NCBI RefSeq assembly: GCF_921293095.1
Contig: NC_060254.1
Coordinates: 7,192,001-7,256,000, forward strand
DNA: 64,000 nt
Reading direction: 5' to 3'
Origin: Ischnura elegans
Lineage: Eukaryota > Arthropoda > Insecta > Odonata > Coenagrionidae
Under the pieces are notes generated by a model that was given only the letters and a program-made list of their open reading frames with translations, searched no databases and was not told where the DNA came from. The position numbers were made by a program, and so were the translations under genes. Positions 33,713-45,872 of the stretch are shown piece by piece. Position 1 is the stretch's first letter. Each line of letters starts with the position of its first letter.

Positions 33713-34689
33713 TGTCCTAGTTCTCATCGAAACTCGGTCTCTCCGGCCTTTTCCTGCTGTCATTCAGGTTATCTTCACGTTCCTTCATCTACTCTACAAC
33801 TCGTATCACTCGGTTAGCATCCTTCCACCCTTAGCCTTAATTTAGGCTTGACCTTTTTCGCCGCCCCTTGGTGAATTAGCCTTGTCGTATGTAGAGATTA
33901 CTGATCAGGCAGTGGATATTTTTGCGCTTGTAACTAAGTCAAAAAGAAACGCATCAACTCAAGTAACCATCACCGGGAGACGATAGTCTTTTATTTCTAC
34001 CAACACACATAGTATATAGGTGACAAGAGAGCCAAAGTTCAAGCAACACATTATTAACTCGATCACGTGAATAAATACTTACTTTTGGGGGAGGGGGGGG
34101 GCGGTCCCCAGACCCCTCTCGCAAAAGACCTGCGGCCTGTTATGGCCACTATAGAAGGTCTTACACTTCCAATATTTCACTAACACCAGAAATATTTCCA
34201 CTTTCAAGTTAAACGAGCTCATGGTACTTAAGTTACGATATGAAAATAAATTTTTAAAGAAGAGCAATGAATTTCTGAGGGACTTAAAAAAAACATAGTC
34301 GGACATTGTCGCTAAATAATTCAATTCAAACTCAAAAAGTTCAGTGGATATTCCACTGTAACACTCAATTTATACTTAATATCATAACATACAGAATTTA
34401 CGAAATCAAATGAAGTACACTTAACTAAATTTTAATTTATAAAGAATTACATAAAGGGAGTAAACATTGCAAAAGGTGTAGTTAGAAACACAAGTTTCTG
34501 ATCGGGCTCATCGTAATTTGGATTCAAATGGAGCATTGAATATTTCTGTTACTTTGACCAAACAAGTTTGATAAATGTAGTTTGATGAATACTATTAACA
34601 TGGCACCCATCAATTTTCATAAAACAACAAAGATCTAACGCATAATTAACCCGACGTAGCGTGAGAATATGAAAGATTTTCCTCCCAGA

Positions 34690-34850
34690 AAAACGTTGCT
34701 CTGATTGAAAATCATAAAATTCGGAGCTAAATCTAGGGGATCTCAAAATAAATACAAAAAGCGGAGAAGAAATGTGCCTGCATAGGGTATTGAACACGGG
34801 CACCCCACGCGTAATAACTGACTGCATCAAATCATCGAATCCTCTCATCT
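34690..34850 (-). repeat. possible tRNA-derived SINE fragment
   Basis: The minus strand shows GTGTTCAATACCC (a B-box-like match to GGTTCGAATCCC, near 34797-34784) preceded by TTTGATGCAGTCAG, a weak A box, and GCGTGGGGTGCCC. The order fits a tRNA head, but the match is imperfect. Confidence 0.3.
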
Positions 34851-35506
34851 AGTGCTATAAGGGCTATCTAGATGAACGGATTCTATTCGGTGGGCGATTG
34901 TTGAGCGTTTGTGCAGTGGAGGTGCAGATCGAAACTCTATCGACCAGACTAATCGGTTGCCATTATAAAAAACACGTTTATTAATTAGTTTTCTCATAAC
35001 TCAACCAAAATCTTAAAATATGAATGAGATGTGGCTGCAGTTTCCCATCGTAAGCTTAAGAGAGGATGATGCGCGCTACAGATTTACGCAAGAGCTGAAT
35101 TTCAATATCTAGTGCAAATGCGCAAAGTGGAGATCCTTAGCATGAATTGGGGCTTGTATTACGAATTTTATCGAAGCATTATTTCTCATAACCGCGATTG
35201 ATACCAGCTCAGGAATACCTCTCTTTTAAGTTTTGTATGAGTCGTTGTGCACAAACATCTCCTTGCAGCTATAATATCCAATATTATGCGCAGTTAAATC
35301 ATGTGATGAGTATCAGATGACAACTTTTGATGAACATGACATTATAAATATCATGATTTCGAAGATGTTAAATAACTAAGTTATTCAATGAAACGCGATT
35401 TTCGTAAGAAAATAAGATTATTGAATATGAAATACCTATAATTTCACTTATCCTCCGTATTCCATTATTCACAGCCTTTTGATGCACCACCTCACGGTTA
35501 ACAGTG
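34851..35506. other. AT-rich sequence before the large duplication
   Basis: No supported feature. The segment 34079-34324 upstream has a G-run reminiscent of the poly-G MITE family, without clear ends. Confidence 0.3.
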
Positions 35507-36271
35507 CACATTAAATTGGATAATAACAGAAAAAATAACGTAAACAAAAATAAAACGTTGTGGCCATCACAAACAGTGAAAATAAAATAATTTTAACTAC
35601 CTATCTTTTAAGCCTTCTGACAAGCCATATGGCTTAGAAGGACCCAGTTGGTATATGCAAATAAAGGCATTTTAAATAGGAAAAAAAGGAATTTTTGTTT
35701 AGATGTCTTTCTACTGCAATCGTGTATAGGTAACAAGTCAGGAAGTACAGTCAACAGCACGAATCATCTTTTTAAAATGACATTATGTGCACTTGTTAAC
35801 TGTTGAATTAATAACAACAACGCCCTCGATTTGCATAACACCGAAAGTTTATATACAGAATGTAAATTTTCAAAAATAATGTTTTTTACTACCTTATCTT
35901 AATCCTCTTTTCGTTTGAGTACGATTTCATATAAAGACATTTTTATTCACATGGAAAGGAGCCATGAAGAAATTGACTTTTCAAAAATTACATTGTAAAT
36001 TTCCTACCTTAGATTTGTCATCTTTTTGTCTTAATTCGTTCTTTATCAAATATCATCCTCTCGTCTTAATCTTCTTTTCCAACTTCGCCCCTTTTTTTGC
36101 ATAAAAATATGCTGCTGTGATTATTTTTTTAAATCTTCCTTCCAACGATCGCCGCACCGTTATTGTATTTTGGTGGCCATTTTTTGAACTAATCCCACTC
36201 TCAATTTTAAATGAATAAACATTGGGAAATTTAGTGTTTTCACAATTTTTTCCTGGGGGTTTCAGACAATT

Positions 36272-37110
36272 TTAGAGGGTGCCGTTGCAAGACTTTTTGT
36301 CGTATCTCGTCTCGTTCACCCTAAAACTTGGTATGAGTAAGTGGTCGGAAGAGGGCTTTAGAGTATATAGATCAACCCTCTCATATATTCGGGATTTGTG
36401 TTTAGTATTTGAGGACATAAACATTGTACATGCCCTCAATATTTCCAGATGTTTGACATTAACTAGTCCTTCGGTCATTGTATCGAATACCATATGACTA
36501 GTAGGAGAATATTTCACCATCACATTATCGTACACGTAATTTTTTTGCAAAATGATACTTGATGTCTAGGTGCATCTCTCTTTTATATCTGGAGAGTTGA
36601 CATATTTCATGGCAGGCCGATTGTCTTTTTATAACACAAGCTTTCCACATAACGCATTTGCTCGGTGCTCATCATGACAATTTTTTGGTTCACGTTGTAT
36701 GCAAGTTGAAGAATATTACACGGAAAAAAAGATTTCATTAAAACTATCAAACTGGTGTGATAGGGAGTATTTTCGATAAATATACTTGCACTTCGATGTA
36801 AATTAATAAGCTATTCATATATTTCATCATTTTGATATTTCATAATTTGGTAAACAGTACCAAAGAGATTGGTAAAAATAACTGAATTAATTCAATACGA
36901 TTCAGAGTTTGGCAACTCTTATCGAATTTATGGTTAATTTTACGAAGGTGCTAGCTTGTTTGGTAAAAATTATCAAACTATACATTGTTATGCAAATTAG
37001 GTTTCCCATGCTCATCAACTCGGAGTCAATCTCAGTGAAATTATTCACGTATTCCTCCACATCATCGAAGTTCACTAACTTAATATCGAACAACCAATGA
37101 GAGACCTATA
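36272..37110 (-). mobile_element. copia-like retrotransposon relic (gag and RNase H ends), copy 1
   Basis: On the minus strand, 37093-36902 reads KLVNFDDVEEYVNNFTEIDS, ELMSMGNLI, the pattern of a copia gag (UBN2) domain. About 36690-36400 reads MSTEQMRYVES, DNRPAMKYVNSPDIKERC, DIKYHF, then VKYSPTSHMVFDTMTEGLVN, VKHLEILR. This follows the copia RNase H end (STEAEY, DN.SAI..., HIDI.YHFV, V.YVPTE.MVADILTK). Integrase and RT are missing between them, so this is an internally deleted relic with stops. The identical copy is at 45873-46711. Confidence 0.6.
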
Positions 37111-37422
37111 TGCCGGTTGACATTTTTTATCATAAGTGGCCTCCTGGTGCATTCACATACCATAGGCCATCTGCTCTCCCGTCACCTCCAGAGTTGTCAG
37201 ATTCAATAAGCATATAAATCTTTGCTCTCGCGTTCTGAGCTAGCTTCTTTTTTGGGGGGGATCACGAGAATCCTAATACTACCTACCACTCTCTTACCCA
37301 TCTTCTCATTGAATACTAACCACCTCGTAGAATTTATTCCTCACCGAAATATGTATAAACAAATATTCTACTCTTCAGTATTCTCCACAATCTCTCCGCC
37401 ACACTTCACGTCGTTGGCGTGA

Positions 37423-37669
37423 CTGAGTATATATTTTGGAGGGATGGGGTCCCAAGGTGGTGACCCTCAGGCCCCCCAAAAAGTTTGGAAAAATGACGTT
37501 TTACCTGAGGATACATTTTACATCAATGTGGAACTTAAAATTTTCCTTTTACACGTTATTTTTCGCGGGAAATCATCACAAGAGGAAAAAATAGTACACT
37601 ATGAAATTCTCTAAGGCTTTGGGGGGGGGGGGATCTATCCCCCCATCCACCCATAATCATACCACTGCT
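37423..37669. mobile_element. poly-G MITE, copy 1
   Basis: The left end CTGAGTATATATTTTGGAGG and the right end (read on the minus strand) CAGTGGTATGATTATGGGTG are related inverted termini. The interior has GGGATGGGGTCC near the left and a G-run near the right. No coding part; target duplication not recognised. Copy 2 is at 47024-47270. Confidence 0.45.
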
Positions 37670-37882
37670 TAGCAATCCTAAGATATCTATCTTACCTTTC
37701 TCCATTTCCTTTTTAATATTTCCTAGCTTGCCTGCTCTTATCATAGTCTTACATTCATCGTTGTCTTCTTCTCCATCTTCGTGGTCTTCTTTTCTCTGCT
37801 TTTGGATGCTGCTAATTCAGTCTCTCTTAGGGTTTCGCATGTTGATGACCTCGAGGACCCGTGTTAAAGGTTGTAAAATATA

Positions 37883-37993
37883 AACACCAAGGTTGATGTA
37901 CACAATGAAAAATTATTGACTTTACCGGGAAATCCGGGTTCGAATTCCGACTAAGTCAAATATTTTTTCATGGCGATCTTCAACCTTGGTGTA
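37883..37993. repeat. stem-loop with tRNA-like B box in the loop, copy 1
   Basis: AACACCAAGGTTGATG ... CAATGAAAAATTATTGACTT pairs with AAGTCAAATATTTTTTCATG ... TTCAACCTTGGTGTATG. The loop carries CCGGGAAATCCGGGTTCGAA, which contains a near-perfect pol III B box (GGTTCGAATTCC) and looks like a T-arm. No A box was found at the right place. Copy 2 is at 47484-47594. Confidence 0.7.
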
Positions 37994-39589
37994 TGTAAAT
38001 TTGCACCTGCACGCGTGACTGCGTACTAAATATCTTGATCAGGCAGTGCTGCTGTAAAATAATTATCTCTCCCAAGTTTTACGAACTATGATTAATTTTT
38101 TGAGGGATGTTCAGGTAAAATATCTTTCGTAGATAAAACCATAATCATTTAATATCATAAACGATGAGTATTCGTGGCAACTTAAATTAATTTGAAGCGA
38201 AATGGGGCGATAATCAAACCTTTGCCACACCGCAACATAAAATCCATTTTAGGCACATTTAGGGTTGTTTTCAAACAGGTATTGTAAGTCTTTAAGACTC
38301 AGGACTCCACGGAAATCTATTCTCGGGGTCATTACAATCCCGTATGCAGTCCTTGTCTCTCTCCTTCGCTTAAGTGATGAAGTGCTCAAATGGCTGGACT
38401 ATAAAAAATGAGATATATTTTTAAGGCAACCATGTTTTCCATACCTTCTTTGAGCCGGGAAGATGTTTCACTCCATATGGTTTAGCAAAGAAATGAATTT
38501 CGGTGCTCAAAATGTGATTTCGTTGAATTGACGTTTGCCCCATCTGGGTGCTTAAAGGTGGATGTGGTTTTATCAGCATGTTTACATTCCTCATTTAATA
38601 TATATAAAAAATGGACTTATCATTGAATTTTTTAATGTTATCATCAGTATGTTATTAGTGTCACATTATCTCACGGTGTATCAGTGAGAGTTCAGTTTCT
38701 TCGTCAGTATACTCCAAAATACGTTTTATAGATTTGTACGCTTATAAGTGCAAATTATGTATTTCTTCAAGCCCTTTAAATGGTAAACATTTACACTCGC
38801 GCTCGTCAAATTTGTTTTCTACTTCATTTTATAAACCCATACGTTATGGCATCGATGTAAATGTAATCTCAGATACCTTCCCATCGAACACCTCCAGTTA
38901 TAATGCTCTGTCTCATGGTAGCGTGCTCATGTTATATCGAGAGTTATTTATTTTTACGTCATAATCCTTCGCAACCCATTCGTTAAAATTGGATCGATGA
39001 AAATGCGTTTTCTCCCTGTTTTTTTTAAAGTTTTTTTTCATTTTGGGAAATCTACTATAGTTATACTTTACTAGAGATACTTTTACTTGCCTTGCCATGA
39101 ACCTAATATACAGCAACTTTGACCCATCAAATGTCTTTATTACTGATCGGCGTAATCATTTAAATCAAAAGCCTGTATAATTGTTAGTTCGTAAGTTGCT
39201 TTTTTCATGAATTAAAACTTTTTATGCCTGACAAAGAGACGTTTCTATCATATTGTTGAGTACATTCGATGTTGTTTTTACAATAGGGAGACTACGGCAG
39301 CTTGCAATCATGGACCTTGAAACAGCAGCATAGGAATAACATAGAAGTAGACTGCCGCTACAGTGAAGCTATACAGGAACTCGGAAAACTGAAGAATGAA
39401 ACAAAAACATTGCAAATTTGAGAAGCTGAAGCCTCAAGAGTTGAAGACACAAGAGGAACATTCACTGCTTAGCATCAAGACGTGAAGAATGGCAATCTGA
39501 GGAACTTGTTTTTATTTTGTGCTTGATATATTGTGCCTATTTCAATTGTATATGCCATTCTGTATTTTTTTGATGATTGTGACTTTGTG
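37994..39589. other. AT-rich part of the duplicated unit
   Basis: No supported gene. A decayed open segment near 39280-39480 (with ELGKLKNETKTLQI) could be an old transposon exon. The same sequence recurs at 47595-49190. Confidence 0.3.
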
Positions 39590-40700
39590 TGAAAGGGAAT
39601 ATGTGGTTATGTGTGAATGTGATTTCGTATGAGCTTGAGAATGTTACATTGTGTGAATGTGAGAATGTTACTTGGTGTGATTGTGAGAACGTGGTATGGT
39701 TTGAATGTGAGAATGCTATTTAGTGTGAATGTGAGAATGTTACTTGGTGTGATTGAGAGTAAGTGATGTGGTTTGAATGTGAGAATGTTATTTAGTGTGA
39801 ATGAGGGAATGTTATATTGTGTGAATGTGAGATTGTTATTTGGTGTGATTGAGAGAGCGTATTTTAGTTTAAGTTGGATAAATTTATTTCGCGTGAATGA
39901 GGATGATTTATTTCGCGTGAATGAGAATGTGTTATTTGGTGTGAATGTAAGATGTAATTTGGTGTGCTTGGAAGAGTGTATTTAAGTTTAAGTTGCTGAA
40001 TGCGGTTATGTGTGAATGCTATTTTATGCTATGGTATGCTACTTTGTGTGAATGAGGGTATATCATTAAGTGCGAATATTACAGCGTAATGTGGCGTGAA
40101 TGGTGGTATTAATTTAGTATGAAGGTGTGTTATTTCGTTTGAATGAGAATGCTATCTAGTGCGAATGAGTAAGGTATTACGTGTGAATGACAGAATGTTG
40201 AGTGTTAGTGTGGGTATGTTATTATGCGAGAGAATTAGAACGTAATTTTGTATGAATGAGGGTATTCATTTAGTATGAATTAGATCGTGTATGTTGTCTA
40301 GTGTGATTGAGAGTATGTTGCTTAGTGTGAATTTTAGTGTATAATTTAGTGTGATTAAGTGGTTATGTTCCTTCGTATGAATGAGAGTGTGTTGTATGGT
40401 GTATTTAATTATGCTATGTTGTGTGAATGAAGGTATTTAAAGTGTGAATGATAGAGTATAATTTTGTGTGAATGATACAATAGAATTTAGTGTGAATGAG
40501 GCTATATGATTTAGTTTGAATGAGAGTATGTTATATTTCTTGAGTTTTAGTGTGTATTACAGTGTGAATGAGTGTCTCTGGTTATTTAATATAGTGTGAA
40601 TATGAGTGTGCTATTTAGTGTGAATGACTATGGGGGTATGTAATTTAGTGTGAATGCACGTGATATCTAGTGTACATTTGAATGAGTGATTTTACGTAGT
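39590..40700. repeat. GTGTGAATGAG degenerate minisatellite, copy 1
   Basis: Variants of GTGTGAATG(A/T)GA, followed by (A)TGTTATTTA(G/C) or similar, recur every 25-45 bp for about 1.1 kb. The period is irregular and the units are diverged. A separate patch of the same motif lies at about 41760-42060. The open frame at 39773-39985 (repeating LFRVNE and LFGVN) is a by-product of the repeat. Copy 2 is at 49191-50301. Confidence 0.85.
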
Positions 40701-43120
40701 CGAGAAGAGTTTATTTGAGATTAATTGTCGAATGTGATTTATTTTGCATTTTAATGCTTGTCTTGGTATGTTTAGCATTGCATTTTGGGATTATGAATGA
40801 ATGTAATATGGTTTAATATAGAAAACTTGGTATGAATGAGAGAATTTGAGTATGATATCAAGTATATTGTTATTTAGTATGAGTGAGAGAGTGTGATTTG
40901 GAATGTATTTATGAATGGTATAAATTGGTGTGTCTGATCATATCGTAGAATTTTGGTAGTGTTGTGTAGAAAGTAGTGTAGTGCATGTCCCCCTCAAATC
41001 CAACTGCGTCCTCAACGTGGAGAGGGGGTGTAACAGCGGACAGTCATGCTTAACTGAAGTTGCCAATGAGATTCATTCCAAAGTGCTACATTATGTTCTG
41101 TGGATTTATTGCTTATTTTCACAGCGTTAGCTAAGTATGCATTGGAAACGACTTGGACGTTTCCCAAATGTAAAACTGGCTAACCAATTACATGACTTTC
41201 CGCTGGCTAATGCAGTTGGTGTTTATGTGTCAGTATGGATGCTTATGTATCAGAATTAACAGTGTCTTTTTTAAAATATAGATTGTATCTATTTGTGTAA
41301 TCATATAATTTTAGTAAATCTACGTGTGAAATCAGTCTGTAATAATGTTTTTGTCGATTAAATTTGCAATAAATTATTTTTTTAACTGTGCCTCTTGGTC
41401 AATGACGCGGTGTTTCAATTTCAAAAAAAATTTAAAATAAAATATTTATATTATGTATTTATCATAGAAATATCATATCGCCATTTTTCTATTTTTTATA
41501 TCGAATTCACTATTCTATATTATTTTCGTATTCCAGAAACTTTGTGCATCCATTATTTTAATGTATTATAACTAGTTACTTTCGATGCATTTTACTTTTA
41601 ATACTAGTTGTTATGCTACTGTTGAAAATAAAAACTTGAAAAGATAGTATAATTTTTTTTTGCTTGTACGAAAACCAATGGCATTTTTATCTTTCAAATT
41701 TTTTAATATGGAGTGATATATAGTTTGTGCTGTTAAAGTGCAAATATGGTTATGTAATTTCGTTTGTTGAATATCTGTTTTTGAGTGTAAATGACTTTGT
41801 GACTTGGAGTGATAGAAGTAAGCTGTTTAGAGTGACTACTACGTTTTAATTAAGTGTGAATGAGGGTATGAAATTTAGTGTGGTGAGAATGTGTAATTGA
41901 GTTTGAAATGAGATTTAGTTTAGTGTGAATGAGTATGTTATTTAGTTTTATGCAATTGTGTGTGGTGTAAGTGTTTTTTCTTATGTGTCAATGATCATAT
42001 TATTTAGCGTAATGAGTGACTCAACGTAAATTTGTAAATGTAATTTTGTGTAAATGAGAGAGTTCCTGTTGTTGTTAAATGTAAATGTATAGCAAATCCT
42101 TCCCCATCCCCCTCGTATAATTGCACGTTTCTTTTAATACCTACATTTTAAAACATAGAAACACAAAAAAATGGGACACTAACAAATATTGTTCGGACCT
42201 TCCCAAGTCTTCTAGAACTAGAGTCTGAGAGAGTGAAGTGGTGCAGGCCACTCTTTTAGCAGTCTTCAACGATGTAGAGTAAATGTATGTGTGGTGCATT
42301 CTTCAATGCAATGGGCAGGGAAAAATTACAGGATAGGCGGTACACCTCATTGGAGGATATGTAGCAGAGAGGAGAGTATGAATTTTTGATCCCTGGTAAG
42401 TAGGAGGGGTGGGACATGAAGCAGCATTTGCATCTTCAGCGGTTGGAGGGATGGAGAAAGGGGGAGACGAGCGAGTGGATCTGAATATGTTCCGCAGGTA
42501 GGGTGCCCGTATGTGGTGGAAAGGAGGAGACTGGATGTAGTATGGTTTGTGTTGATGATTGGATAGAGGTCTGTGAGGTTATATTGTATTTTTTGGGTGC
42601 CAGGAAAGAATTTTGTGGTGAGGAAAAACTTCTGAGCTCATCCCGTGCCTCCCGCATAATTTCCTCAGTATAAAAATGAAAAATCTGGATGGAAAGCCTT
42701 GCCTCACACTTGGACCACTCCGATTCTCCTTTGACTTCCATAACTTTTGCAGCCTTGGCCTTTCACATATTGCGAATGGATCGCCTATCCCAATTCAACA
42801 TACGCCCACTTACTAACGAATGCCAATGAACTTCTTTTAGTGAATAGGACTAAGCAAATCATTAAGTGTTGGGGAATAACTTATGCCATATTTTGAGTAA
42901 TTGCTTTTGGAGTTGGTGCATCGTCGCTGTAGTAAAGCAGACTTCCAATTATATATTTTCCGGCGTACAGAATCTTGGAAGTCTACTCGGGTTTTTCACC
43001 GTGCACTTTTTGACATTGCTCACGTCGCGTGATACGTATTTCAGTGGAAATATTTTAACGTTTTAATCAACTGATGAAGTCTCAAGAAATTTTATTTTGA
43101 TGTATTTAATTTTTATGTTT
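40701..43120. other. spacer within the duplicated unit
   Basis: It contains the minisatellite patch at 41760-42060 and otherwise AT-rich sequence. The open frame at 42741-42436 (minus) is not recognised. The same holds for 50302-52721. Confidence 0.3.
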
Positions 43121-43890
43121 TATGGCATGAGAGCCCATGTAATTCCGTTCATTTTAGTGTTGCCCTGCTAATACTAAATAGCATCATACATCACTACAGG
43201 TCCATTACGGGCGGGCATGGGTGTGGAGTATCAGGCTGAGGTAGAACGTCTCTCTCGAAGCTGCCTTTCATTATCTCACAAATGTTTTGTAGGACAGATC
43301 GTGCGAGTATGTACTCGGGTATTTTTACACAAAAGGTTCGGGTTGGTTTGATGGAAAGAGTGTTGGCTTCCTACCCCGTGGGCTCTGCTTCAAATCCCGA
43401 CAGCGGCAGTGAAGTTTCAGAGAATGCCCGATTCCTGCTTGAATGATGTGTGGACTACATTTCAAGCGCAACACTCCGTCCGTCGGATGGGACGTTAAAC
43501 CGTGGTGCCATTGGCGGCTATAGGTAGGCTAATGCCGTCGCTAGGTAGGATGGTATCGCTACTTATCTGTCTACCTTCCCTTCCCTCATGGCGCCAATAC
43601 CCTCTGATATCGGTGGTCTCCTCCAAATACCATTTCATACGAATATGAGTCGATTTTTATTGACACTTACATTTAACTTTTATTGGGCACGAGAGCCCAT
43701 ACAATTCTGTTCCTTTTAGCAATGCCCAGCTGCCGCCGTGTGGTATTAGGCGTCACCGCAGGCCCATCACGGGCGAGTATGGGTGTAAAGCATCTGACTG
43801 AAGTAGGACATCTCTCTGGAAGCTGCCCTTAATTATCTCACAAATAATTTGGAGGACAGCGCGTGATAGGATGTACTCGGGTATTTTGAC
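43121..43890. repeat. two about 210-bp direct repeats flanking the SINE, copy 1
   Basis: 43121-43330 and 43680-43890 share GAGAGCCCAT, TTTTAG, ACGGGCG(G/A)G(C/T)ATGGGTGT, ATCTCTC-type motifs, GAAGCTGCC, ATTATCTCACAAAT and GTACTCGGGTATTTT. Similarity is about 75-80 percent by eye. The SINE lies between them. Copy 2 is at 52722-53491. Confidence 0.65.
43331..43640 (+). repeat. tRNA-derived SINE, copy 1
   Basis: The A box TGGTTTGATGG (43344-43354) and B box GCTTCAAATCC (43387-43397) have tRNA spacing. A body follows with the conserved GGATGGGACGTTAAACCG motif (about 43485-43502), which I recall from invertebrate SINE families. A pyrimidine-rich tail ends near CTTCCCTTCCCTC. Exact ends are uncertain. 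Copy 2 is at 52932-53241. Confidence 0.75.
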
Positions 43891-44185
43891 AACAGAAGTC
43901 ATTGAGAGGTATGGGATGGGAATGAAAGACATTAAATAAGTTTCCCAAAATTTTAACGTTAACCGACCTGGTTTCAGTACTATGTCATTATGGAGATACA
44001 GGTAGCATCTTTTAAAAATATATTTGTACCGTTTAACACAGGGAAGGGAGAAGGGTAGCAAGGTTAGGAGGCCATGCATAGGGAGGTTTGGGGACTCAAA
44101 ATGGCATAAATGCAGTGCGTGGAAAGGGAACAGGAGTTGGTGACAGTTGTCATACAAACAGCTGTTGATGCACAAGGCATGGAGG

Positions 44186-44455
44186 CAAGGGCGGGTCCAG
44201 AATTTTTTTCTGGGGGGTCACAAGGGTCTGACAGGCAAACGATTTTCTCATATTTGAGACTAACTCAGTATACAATTATAGCTCGAAATATTCCCTTTAT
44301 TTTAATACTTAAGTTATTAATATGAAATTGAATGATTGAGGATCTGTAATGCAGAAATTACGAATTATAACTGGATTATAGAATAAAAGTCTTGTCCATT
44401 TGTCAGTGTTGGGGGGGGGGCAAGCGCCCCCGTACCCCCTTTTAAATCCATTTAT
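44186..44455. mobile_element. poly-G MITE with 9-bp flanking duplication, copy 1
   Basis: GCATGGAGG occurs immediately left (44177-44185) and right (44456-44464), consistent with a hAT-like target duplication. The element begins CAAGGGCGGGTCCAG and ends TTAAATCCATTTAT; the termini pair only weakly. It holds a GGGGGG run near the left and a long G-run plus CCCCC near the right. Copy 2 is at 53787-54056. Confidence 0.6.
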
Positions 44456-44765
44456 GCATGGAGGAATGTCTGGTACAAAACAGGTGATTTCACATTCATC
44501 AAGAGGCGATTAATTAACCTTGATAGTTGCACAAGTGCCAAAACTTTGACGGTCAACATAAAATTTGCGTGGAATCTGTCAACTGCTTTTCATTCTCATC
44601 CCATGGAGATTAGGCATTTCTTACATCGTTGGGAGGCACTATTTAATCTCTCTTTTGGTAACCTAAATGCATGATCAATCTCAGACAAATAGTTTGGTTG
44701 AAACACACTCCTTCATTGTAATAATGAGTCTACAGAATCATATTGCAACAAAAAAAGGAAACCAA

Positions 44766-45102
44766 GGCTCCTATTCTGGATGGAATAGCATTATGCTATT
44801 CTTTGATATTGCAACCGATGTTGCTATAATATAGCGTATTGCAACGCCTATGGTATTTGGTATTCAGAAGGGTTGCAATTCGTGGTTTTACTACACCGGA
44901 AGACGTAATTCTCAGAATAGCATAGGCCCGTAGCAATTCACTATTCTGAACGGCGAATTGCAACCGGTAGGCTTGCAATAATATTACGCGGTCTTCGAGG
45001 CCGAGCTATTCGGTATTGCAACCAGAAAACGTGCGCATTGCGATGTCGACTTGTTTTTCTGAGGTTAAAGTAACCTAATCAAGCATTGAAAAATGGAATA
45101 AT
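44766..45102. mobile_element. left end of the TIR element, cut by the duplication junction
   Basis: Identical to 54367-54703. It carries the terminus GGCTCCTATTCTGGATGG and the palindrome GAATAGCATTATGCTATTC, then stops at the copy 1/copy 2 junction. The right end is absent here. Confidence 0.85.
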
Positions 45103-45872
45103 TAAATCACATTAAATTGGATAATAACAGAAAAAATAACGTAAACAAAAATAAAACGTTGTGGCCATCACAAACAGTGAAAATAAAATAATTTTAACTA
45201 CCTATCTTTTAAGCCTTCTGACAAGCCATATGGCTTAGAAGGACCCAGTTGGTATATGCAAATAAAGGCATTTTAAATAGGAAAAAAAGGAATTTTTGTT
45301 TAGATGTCTTTCTACTGCAATCGTGTATAGGTAACAAGTCAGGAAGTACAGTCAACAGCACGAATCATCTTTTTAAAATGACATTATGTGCACTTGTTAA
45401 CTGTTGAATTAATAACAACAACGCCCTCGATTTGCATAACACCGAAAGTTTATATACAGAATGTAAATTTTCAAAAATAATGTTTTTTACTACCTTATCT
45501 TAATCCTCTTTTCGTTTGAGTACGATTTCATATAAAGACATTTTTATTCACATGGAAAGGAGCCATGAAGAAATTGACTTTTCAAAAATTACATTGTAAA
45601 TTTCCTACCTTAGATTTGTCATCTTTTTGTCTTAATTCGTTCTTTATCAAATATCATCCTCTCGTCTTAATCTTCTTTTCCAACTTCGCCCCTTTTTTTG
45701 CATAAAAATATGCTGCTGTGATTATTTTTTTAAATCTTCCTTCCAACGATCGCCGCACCGTTATTGTATTTTGGTGGCCATTTTTTGAACTAATCCCACT
45801 CTCAATTTTAAATGAATAAACATTGGGAAATTTAGTGTTTTCACAATTTTTTCCTGGGGGTTTCAGACAATT

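Larger units (their letters stand above)
35507..45102. repeat. 9,596-bp tandem duplication, copy 1
   Basis: Every position corresponds to copy 2 at an offset of +9601. Similarity begins exactly at CACATTAAATTGG (35507) and ends at AATGGAATAAT (45102). Homopolymers (for example the G-run at about 37621), the minisatellite and all open frames keep the same offset, so there is no indel. I noticed no substitution in the rows compared. Confidence 0.97.

Noticed and set aside
39773-39985. 70-codon frame with LFRVNE/LFGVN repeats
   Set aside because: It is a by-product of the GTGTGAATGAG minisatellite.
43753-44175. 140-codon minus-strand frame (also 53354-53776)
   Set aside because: It overlaps one of the 210-bp repeats and extends into the spacer beyond; no family pattern is seen.
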